Source: Segatella baroniae B14 (GTDB lineage: Bacteria > Bacteroidota > Bacteroidia > Bacteroidales > Bacteroidaceae). From it: DNA of 64,000 nucleotides. Of the stretch, positions 58,324-64,000 are shown piece after piece. Each line of letters opens with the position of its first letter. The first letter of the stretch is position 1. The notes below the pieces were generated by a model that was given only the letters and a program-made list of their open reading frames with translations, was not told the DNA's origin and made no database searches. Both the position numbers and the translations under genes were made by a program. The stretch lies in contig NZ_CP091799.1 of the NCBI RefSeq assembly GCF_022024235.1, forward strand, positions 2,111,001 through 2,175,000, written 5' to 3'.

Positions 58324-59994
58324 ATGACCGAAGAGAAACAAACAATTCAAATTCGTTGCAAAAATAATAAAAAAACTCAGAATGTCGCAATCGGCAGTTC
58401 ACTTTCTGAGGTTTTTCGTCAATTTAATTTAAAAATGGACTATGGTCCGATTAGTGCAAAAGTAAATAACAAAGTAGAAGGTCTTGATTTCCAACTTTAT
58501 CATTCTAAGGATATCGAATTTCAGGATATGTATTCCGCTTCAGGATCGAGAAGTTATGCGCGTACTCTCTTTTTTGTATTGTGCAAAGCTGTTCATGACC
58601 TTTATCCTATCAGTCTTGTCATCATTGATATTCCAGTTAGCAATGGGTATTATGTAGATGTTGAAATGGAACAGCCGATAACTCCTGAGGTAGTAGCACG
58701 TATTCGACAACGTATGCAAGAAATTATCGATGCTGGTATTCCGGTAAAGCATCATGAGGTCCTTACAGAAGAGGCTTATCGTATGTTTCGTGATAAGGGC
58801 GATAAGGCCAAGGCTAAATTACTATCAAGTGTAGGGCGTCTTTATACCACTTATTATTCTATTGATGATTATGTAGACTATTATTATGGCTCATTGTTGC
58901 CAAATACTAAAGATTTATATCTTTTTGGTCTAGAACCTTATTATGATGGAATGCTCCTTCGTATTCCTTCGTTAAAAAAACCGGGAGAGTTGCCTGAGAT
59001 AACTCGTCAGGATAAGATGTTTGAAATTTTTAAAGAGCATCATCGCTGGCAAAAGATAATAGGTGTAAGAACTGTGGGTGATCTTAATGAAGTGATAAAA
59101 AATGGTGAGGAAACGCAGATGATTAATGTTTCTGAAGCACTTCAGGAAAAGAAAATTGTACAGATTGCGGATCAGATAGCTGATAATAAAAATATAAAAC
59201 TAGTATTGTTGGCTGGCCCTTCTTCTTCGGGTAAAACTACTACATGTAAACGATTGGCAGTGCAGCTTATGGCTAATGGTATAAAACCATTAATGATATC
59301 TCTTGATGATTACTTTGTGGATCGTGTTAAAACGCCTAAGGATGAAAATGGAGAATATGATTATGAGAGTATTTATTCCCTCGATTTAGATTTGATTAAC
59401 AAGCAGTTTAATGCGTTGTTTAAAGGTGAAGAAGTGGAATTGCCAAAATATAATTTTCAACAGGGCAAAAGTCAGAAGAGTGGTAGAAAACTGAAGATGG
59501 AACCAGATAATGTCTTGGTTGTTGAAGGTATTCATGCTCTTAATCCTGAATTGACGAGTCAGATTCCTAATGCTTTAAAGTATCGGGTTTATGCATCGGC
59601 ACTAACAACAGTTCTCCTTGATGATCATAACTATATTCCAAATACAGATAATCGTCTATTGCGCAGAATTATCAGAGACTACAAATATAGGGGAGTAGGA
59701 GCTGCTGAAACTATTCATAGATGGCCTTCTGTTCGTAAAGGTGAAAACAAGTGGATATTTCCATTTCAGGAAAATGCTGATGTCATGTTTAATACGGCAA
59801 TGCTTTATGAGCTTCCTGTTCTTAAAATACAGGCAGATTCGCTGTTGTCACAGGTTCCTGAAAATTGTGATGAGTATTCTGAGGCGTATCGTCTGCGTAA
59901 ATTCTTGCGCTATTTCCGAACGATACCTTACAATAACTTGCCTCCAACCTCTCTCTTAAGAGAGTTCTTAGGTGGAAGTTCTTTCCATTATTAA
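58324..59994 (+). CDS. nucleoside (uridine) kinase fused to a TGS/ThrRS-like N-terminus
   Basis: A 556-residue protein. The first 60 residues resemble a TGS domain. The next stretch (about 60-200) resembles the threonyl-tRNA-synthetase editing region (YHSKDIEFQDMYS, HHEVLTEEAYRMFRDKGDKAKAKLL). The C-terminal half is a P-loop uridine/phosphoribulokinase-like kinase with LLAGPSSSGKTTTCKRLA, ISLDDYFVDR and VVEGIHALNPEL. It probably phosphorylates uridine or another nucleoside; the role of the N-terminal part is unknown. It is convergent with upp, another pyrimidine-salvage gene. Confidence 0.88.
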   Translation: MTEEKQTIQIRCKNNKKTQNVAIGSSLSEVFRQFNLKMDYGPISAKVNNKVEGLDFQLYHSKDIEFQDMYSASGSRSYARTLFFVLCKAVHDLYPISLVIIDIPVSNGYYVDVEMEQPITPEVVARIRQRMQEIIDAGIPVKHHEVLTEEAYRMFRDKGDKAKAKLLSSVGRLYTTYYSIDDYVDYYYGSLLPNTKDLYLFGLEPYYDGMLLRIPSLKKPGELPEITRQDKMFEIFKEHHRWQKIIGVRTVGDLNEVIKNGEETQMINVSEALQEKKIVQIADQIADNKNIKLVLLAGPSSSGKTTTCKRLAVQLMANGIKPLMISLDDYFVDRVKTPKDENGEYDYESIYSLDLDLINKQFNALFKGEEVELPKYNFQQGKSQKSGRKLKMEPDNVLVVEGIHALNPELTSQIPNALKYRVYASALTTVLLDDHNYIPNTDNRLLRRIIRDYKYRGVGAAETIHRWPSVRKGENKWIFPFQENADVMFNTAMLYELPVLKIQADSLLSQVPENCDEYSEAYRLRKFLRYFRTIPYNNLPPTSLLREFLGGSSFHY

Positions 59995-59999
59995 AAAGT

Positions 60000-60070
60000 A
60001 GAAGTGTCAAAATGAAGTGAACTTAGAAAATTAAAATGACGTTTGGTGGTTACTTCATATTGACACTTCT
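60000..60070. terminator. long stem between the nucleoside kinase and upp
   Basis: Arms of 21 nt (60000-60020 and 60050-60070) pair at all but one position plus one G-U pair, around a 29-nt loop. It lies between two convergent genes and probably stops both. Confidence 0.68.
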
Positions 60071-60100
60071 TGTTTATATTATTTTATATTATATTTACCT

Positions 60101-60760
60101 TTAGATTTTATTGCCGTAACAAAGGTCTCCTGCGTCTCCAAATCCTGGTACAATATACTTGTGCTCGTTCATACCTGGGTCAATAGCAGCACACCAAATG
60201 GTAGTCTTCTCTTCAGGGAAAGTTTTCTTGATATGCTCGATACCTTCAGGTGTAGCAATAACGCAAGCAACATGGATGCGTTTTGGAGTACCCTTAGTAA
60301 GAAAAGCCTTGTATCCTAATTCCATACTGCTACCTGTTGCGAGCATAGGGTCTGCAATAACTAGAGTCTTTTCATCGATGCTTGGTGTAGCCAAATATTC
60401 TACATGGACACCAACTTCGTGATGTGCCTCGTCGACATATTCACGATAAGCACTGACAAAAGCATTACCTGCGTGGTCGAATACATTAAGAAAACCATTG
60501 TGGAAAGGAAGTCCCGCACGGAAAATGGTAGCTAAAACAATCTTGTCGGTAGGAATGTTGACCTGGGCAATGCCTAATGGGGTCTTGATATCTTTATTCT
60601 CATAGTTTAATGTCTTTGAAATTTCAAAAGCTTCAAACTCCCCAACACGTTGAATGTTGTTACGAAATAATAAACGATTCTTCTGATATTCAGCATCCCT
60701 AATTTCGGCCATATACTGGTTAATAATAGAGTTGCTTTCACTGAAATTAATAACTTTCAT
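60101..60760 (-). CDS. upp: uracil phosphoribosyltransferase
   Basis: A 219-residue salvage enzyme that makes UMP from uracil and PRPP. The PRPP-binding motif VIADPMLATGSSM is clear, and the C-terminal uracil-binding stretch reads DPGMNEHKYIVPGFGDAGDLCYG. The length is slightly above the usual 208. It has a good promoter (TTG-N21-TATCTTTG, minus, 60784-60815) and faces the nucleoside kinase gene. Confidence 0.94.
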   Translation of the reverse strand: MKVINFSESNSIINQYMAEIRDAEYQKNRLLFRNNIQRVGEFEAFEISKTLNYENKDIKTPLGIAQVNIPTDKIVLATIFRAGLPFHNGFLNVFDHAGNAFVSAYREYVDEAHHEVGVHVEYLATPSIDEKTLVIADPMLATGSSMELGYKAFLTKGTPKRIHVACVIATPEGIEHIKKTFPEEKTTIWCAAIDPGMNEHKYIVPGFGDAGDLCYGNKI

Positions 60761-60783
60761 CTCGCTTTTTATTGATTTTTGTG

Positions 60784-60815
60784 CAAAGATATGAAAAAGG
60801 TCTCAATTTTTGCAA
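60784..60815 (-). promoter_or_regulatory. promoter of upp
   Basis: TTG (60813-60815), 21 nt, TATCTTTG (60784-60791) on the minus strand; leader about 18 nt. Confidence 0.65.
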
Positions 60816-60907
60816 AGTCTAAATTACAAATATCTTTTTATAAAATAGGTTTTTAACTTCTTTAACCTATAAAAAAGTCAAAATATGTATTTTTGTCACT
60901 TTATAAT

Positions 60908-60937
60908 TTGTTAATCAATACATTTTGTTTATCTTTG
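60908..60937 (+). promoter_or_regulatory. promoter of pckA
   Basis: TTG (60908-60910), 19 nt, TATCTTTG (60930-60937), followed by CAACG; leader about 55 nt. Confidence 0.7.
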
Positions 60938-60999
60938 CAACGTTTATTTGAGGTAAACTGACAGTAAAAAATTATTTCACAACTTAAATACATTTTCAA

Positions 61000-62610
61000 A
61001 TGGCAAGTTTTGACAAGAGCGTACTGGAGAAGTACGGTATTACTGGAACTACAGAAGTTCTACACAATCCATCTTATGAAGTGTTGTTCGAAGAAGAGAC
61101 TAAAGCTGGTCTCGAAGGTTTCGAAAAGGGTCAGGTTACTGAACTTGGCGCAGTAAACGTAATGACAGGTATCTTCACCGGTCGTTCTCCTAAGGATAAA
61201 TATATCGTAGATGATGCACAGAGCCACGATAACGTATGGTGGACATCTGATGAATATAAGAACGATAACCATCCTATGTCAGAGAAGGTATGGGGCGAAG
61301 TTAAGGAAATCGCGAAGAAGGAACTTTCTAACAAGAAACTTTTTGTAGTAGACGCTTTCTGTGGCGCTAACAAGGCTACTCGTTTGGCAGTTCGCTTTAT
61401 TGTAGAGGTTGCATGGCAGGCTCATTTCGTTTCTAATATGTTCATCCTTCCTACAGAAGAAGAACTTGCAAATTTCGAACCTAATTTCATTATCTACAAT
61501 GCTTCTAAGGCTAAAGTAGAAAATTACAAAGAGCTTGGTTTGAACTCTGAGACATGTGTTGCTTTCAATACAACATCTCGTGAGCAAGTTATCATCAATA
61601 CATGGTATGGTGGTGAAATGAAGAAGGGTATGTTCTCTATGCAGAACTACTACTTGCCATTAAAGGGCATTGCTTCTATGCACTGTTCTGCTAACTGTGA
61701 TATGAATGGTGAAAATACAGCTATCTTCTTTGGTCTTTCTGGTACAGGTAAGACAACATTGTCTACAGATCCTAAGCGTAAGCTGATTGGTGACGATGAG
61801 CACGGATGGGATGATGAAGGCGTTTTCAATCTCGAAGGTGGTTGCTATGCTAAGGTTATCAACCTTGATAAGGAATCTGAGCCAGATATCTACGGTGCTA
61901 TCAAGCGTAACGCTCTTCTCGAGAATGTAACAGTAGATGCTAATGGTAAGATTGATTTTGCAGATAAGACCGTTACAGAGAATACTCGTGTATCTTATCC
62001 TATTGAGCATATTAAAAATATTCAGCCAGGTTCATCTGCTCCAGCAGCTAAGCAAGTTATCTTCCTTTCTGCTGATGCATTCGGTGTACTTCCTCCTGTA
62101 TCTATTCTTACTCCAGAGCAGACTCAATACTACTTCCTTTCTGGTTTCACAGCTAAGTTGGCTGGTACAGAGCGTGGTATCACTGAACCAACTCCTACAT
62201 TCTCAGCTTGTTTCGGTCAGGCTTTCTTGGAGCTTCACCCAACTAAGTATGCTCAGGAGCTCGTTAAGAAGATGAATGCTAATGGCGCTAAGGCTTATTT
62301 GGTTAACACAGGTTGGAATGGTACTGGTAAGCGTATCTCTATCCGTGATACTCGTGGTATTATCGATGCTATCCTTTCTGGTGACATTGATAAGGCTCCT
62401 ACAAAGCAGATTCCTATGTTCGACTTCAAGGTTCCTACAGAGTTGCCAGGAGTTGATACAAACATCCTTGATCCACGTGATACATATGCTGATCCTTCTG
62501 AGTGGGAAGCAAAGGCAAAGGATCTTGCTGAGCGCTTTATCAAGAACTTCGGTAAGTATACATCAAACGATGCCGGTAAGGCCCTTGTTGCAGCTGGTCC
62601 ACAGCTTTAA
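61000..62610 (+). CDS. pckA: phosphoenolpyruvate carboxykinase (ATP)
   Basis: A 536-residue ATP-dependent PEPCK linking oxaloacetate and PEP. In succinate-forming Bacteroidales it runs mainly toward oxaloacetate, fixing CO2 and making ATP. The kinase-1a loop [41 protein letters not shown] holds the nucleotide and metal ligands, and TGRSPKDKY is the substrate motif. The codon choice is more uniform than in its neighbours, as expected for a highly expressed gene. It is monocistronic between a promoter and a strong terminator. Confidence 0.97.
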   Translation: MASFDKSVLEKYGITGTTEVLHNPSYEVLFEEETKAGLEGFEKGQVTELGAVNVMTGIFTGRSPKDKYIVDDAQSHDNVWWTSDEYKNDNHPMSEKVWGEVKEIAKKELSNKKLFVVDAFCGANKATRLAVRFIVEVAWQAHFVSNMFILPTEEELANFEPNFIIYNASKAKVENYKELGLNSETCVAFNTTSREQVIINTWYGGEMKKGMFSMQNYYLPLKGIASMHCSANCDMNGENTAIFFGLSGTGKTTLSTDPKRKLIGDDEHGWDDEGVFNLEGGCYAKVINLDKESEPDIYGAIKRNALLENVTVDANGKIDFADKTVTENTRVSYPIEHIKNIQPGSSAPAAKQVIFLSADAFGVLPPVSILTPEQTQYYFLSGFTAKLAGTERGITEPTPTFSACFGQAFLELHPTKYAQELVKKMNANGAKAYLVNTGWNGTGKRISIRDTRGIIDAILSGDIDKAPTKQIPMFDFKVPTELPGVDTNILDPRDTYADPSEWEAKAKDLAERFIKNFGKYTSNDAGKALVAAGPQL

Positions 62611-62640
62611 TCTGAAATTCTATTTTAGATTATTTTATAT

Positions 62641-62672
62641 AGGCTTGTTCTTCTTTGGAACAAGCCTTTTTT
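62641..62672 (+). terminator. terminator of pckA
   Basis: AGGCTTGTTC pairs perfectly with GAACAAGCCT around a 7-nt loop and is followed by T5. Confidence 0.88.
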
Positions 62673-62744
62673 GATGTAAGTCAAATAATTACTAGGTGTA
62701 GTATAAAATTAGCCTTTTCATTTTCTGTGCTCGAACACAGTGCT

Positions 62745-62752
62745 TACCTTTG
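62745..62752 (+). promoter_or_regulatory. promoter -7 element of the 34-residue microprotein gene
   Basis: TACCTTTG followed by CA, 49 nt before the ATG at 62802. No TTG at the ideal -33 position. Confidence 0.55.
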
Positions 62753-62801
62753 CACGAGTTTTAAATGTGAAAGAATACAAACTTAAAAGATAATAAAATT
62801 C

Positions 62802-62906
62802 ATGTTGTATGATTTAGAAAGTATAGTCATGGTAGTTGGATTTACACTAGTAACTATTTGTAGTGTGATAGCACTCGTTCACTCGAATGTTCGCAGTAGA
62901 CTATAA
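62802..62906 (+). CDS. 34-residue single-pass membrane microprotein
   Basis: The frame reads MLYDLESIV...ALVHSNVRSRL. A short acidic N-terminus (DLE) is followed by about 20 hydrophobic residues (9-27) and a basic C-terminus (HSNVRSRL), a typical single-span peptide with a positive tail. It forms a complete unit: the pckA terminator lies upstream, a TAnnTTTG promoter box is 49 nt before the start, and a strong terminator begins 3 nt after the stop. I do not recognise the family. The tight unit makes expression likely, but function is unknown. Confidence 0.6.
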   Translation: MLYDLESIVMVVGFTLVTICSVIALVHSNVRSRL

Positions 62907-62909
62907 TAT

Positions 62910-62946
62910 AAAAGGTAATACGATATATTTTGTATTACCTTTTTTA
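62910..62946 (+). terminator. terminator of the microprotein gene
   Basis: AAAAGGTAATAC (62910-62921) pairs perfectly with GTATTACCTTTT (62932-62943) around a 10-nt loop and runs into more Ts. Confidence 0.85.
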
Positions 62947-63038
62947 ATTAATCACTAAACAAACTTAAAAACAGATAACATTATGAATTATTTACCTAAT
63001 AAAGTATTAAAATAGGTGGCTATTTGAATATTTCTGAT

Positions 63039-63079
63039 TAAATTTGCACACAAAAATTCGCAGAATGCTGTTATTCTGC
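63039..63079 (+). promoter_or_regulatory. promoter box and leader hairpin of the DUF6242 gene
   Basis: TAAATTTG at 63039-63046, then a small hairpin GCAGAAT/ATTCTGC (63060-63079) in the leader, ahead of the ATG at 63106. Confidence 0.5.
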
Positions 63080-63105
63080 CGATGAAAACTAATAATTAAA
63101 TGTAA

Positions 63106-64000
63106 ATGAAAAGGAAATACACACCTTTCCTCTTGTTGACTTTGACAGTATGTTTACTGTCTTCTTGTTTAAGTAATGATGATTCAAGTAGTACAGTGTA
63201 CTATGATACAGCGATTACTTCTTTCAGTGTAGGTACATTGAAGCGTCATGTTACTACCGCTTCAGGTGAGGATTCTATCGTCAAGACAGATTGTAGTGGT
63301 TATAACTTCTATATTGATCAGTTAACACACGAAATCTATAATACAGATTCCCTCCCTTATGGTATAGATGCTTCTATGGCGGTAGTATCTATTTCTAGTA
63401 AGAATAGTGGTACTATTGTGCTTAAAAATATAAACAGCGATACGCTGACTTATTATTCAAGTACTGACTCCTTAGATTTTTCAGTACCTCGTGAACTTCG
63501 TGTTTATAATGCTAATGGTGATTATGCAGCTTATACCGTGAATGTGAATGTGCATCAAGAAGAGGCTGATAGCTTTATGTGGAGTCGTAAAGCTGATAAT
63601 CAAGTGCTTGCTTCTTTAGAAGGCATGAAAGCTGTATGCAATGCGGGCAAGATTTACGTTTTTGGTACAGATGGTAATGCTCTTAAGATTTATATGACCT
63701 CGATGACGGATGGTAATAGTTGGCAAGAAATTTCAAATTCTGCAAATTTACCAGCTGAGGCTTATAACCATGTTATGGCACACGATGGTACTATATATAT
63801 TCTTAATCAAGGTACTATCCTTACATCAACAGATGCTCAGAACTGGACGGAGTTGGCAAAGACTAATCTAACACAATTGCTGGGTTACAGTTCTTCCACA
63901 ATGTATGGCATGAATGGTAATGCAATCATGAGTTCCACAGATAATGGTGTAAGTTGGTCTGAAGATTTGTTAGATACTGATGCTTCATATTTGCCTACGT
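63106..64000 (+). CDS. DUF6242 domain lipoprotein, partial (3' end outside window)
   Basis: An open frame of 298 codons that runs off the window. The lipoprotein signal MKRKYTPFLLLTLTVCLLSSC gives lipidated Cys21, followed by a Ser/Asp-rich linker (LSNDDSSST). The next stretch (TAITSFSVGTLKRHV, GYNFYIDQLTHEIYNTDSLPYG, RELRVYNANGDYAAYTVNVNVHQ) matches the N-terminal domain of DUF6242 proteins. Repeats resembling beta-propeller blades follow (GKIYVFGTDGNAL..., GTIYILNQGTILTSTDAQNWTEL, NAIMSSTDNGVSWSE). It is a surface or periplasmic protein of unknown role. Confidence 0.82.
   Translation, partial: MKRKYTPFLLLTLTVCLLSSCLSNDDSSSTVYYDTAITSFSVGTLKRHVTTASGEDSIVKTDCSGYNFYIDQLTHEIYNTDSLPYGIDASMAVVSISSKNSGTIVLKNINSDTLTYYSSTDSLDFSVPRELRVYNANGDYAAYTVNVNVHQEEADSFMWSRKADNQVLASLEGMKAVCNAGKIYVFGTDGNALKIYMTSMTDGNSWQEISNSANLPAEAYNHVMAHDGTIYILNQGTILTSTDAQNWTELAKTNLTQLLGYSSSTMYGMNGNAIMSSTDNGVSWSEDLLDTDASYLPT

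Noticed and set aside
62983..63015. 10-codon frame MNYLPNKVLK before the DUF6242 gene
   Set aside because: Very short, lies just after a strong terminator and has no promoter; chance is sufficient.
1..64000. CRISPR arrays, tRNA or rRNA genes, prophage or conjugative element
   Set aside because: I looked for regularly spaced repeats, T-loop-like sequences and phage or transfer genes and found none I could support.

Overview
The window looks like a chromosomal segment of a Bacteroidales bacterium, most likely Prevotella/Segatella or a close relative. This is inferred from four things: low G+C content; the repeated phylum-type promoter (TTG, about 20 nt, TAnnTTTG) in front of many genes; few recognisable Shine-Dalgarno sequences; and lineage-typical products such as long-form IspG, the RNase III C-terminal tail, DUF3108, DUF4294, DUF6242, FKBP lipoproteins and a TGS-kinase fusion. 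I see no rRNA, tRNA, CRISPR array or prophage. One degenerate IS30-type insertion sequence is present.

Layout. 1-7.3 kb (+): acpP-fabF-rnc, then GH3-family enzyme / Ig-like lipoprotein / DUF3108 protein. 7.3-13.6 kb (-): a tight run of unknown gene, rpoN, PAP2-like protein, purE, ispG and an aldo/keto reductase. 13.6-15.1 kb (-): a 24-residue membrane microprotein with a repeat-rich leader, and a papain-like lipoprotein. 15.2-20.1 kb (+): U32 protein, SufE, rRNA/tRNA methylase, then two PLP sulfur-amino-acid enzymes behind a promoter with a palindrome. 20-29.7 kb: acetyl-CoA hydrolase/transferase (-), a candidate small RNA (-), cysS (+), trhA (-), a GH2 glycosidase (-), a gene relic (+) and rnr (-).

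29.8-46.8 kb is envelope biosynthesis: epimerase, PAP2 protein, miaB, MsbA-type ABC exporter, two LTA-synthase-like phosphotransferases, GT90, two GT4 and one GT25 glycosyltransferases, an LpxL-like acyltransferase and LicD. Together they suggest assembly, export and phospho-decoration of a lipooligosaccharide or related glycolipid. 46.9-53.7 kb: DUF4294 protein; an Lrp regulator / C26-M19 fusion / M28 peptidase operon; three adjacent FKBP isomerases. 53.8-64 kb: zinc-less sirtuin, outer-membrane barrel with a striking dyad over its promoter, broken IS30, Na/Pi symporter, TGS-uridine-kinase fusion facing upp, pckA, a 34-residue membrane microprotein with its own promoter and terminator, and a DUF6242 lipoprotein running off the end.

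Most of the window is ordinary housekeeping. The least explained elements are small: two microprotein units, a possible sRNA, two promoter-centred palindromes, and several promoters so close to the start codon that the mRNA should be leaderless.
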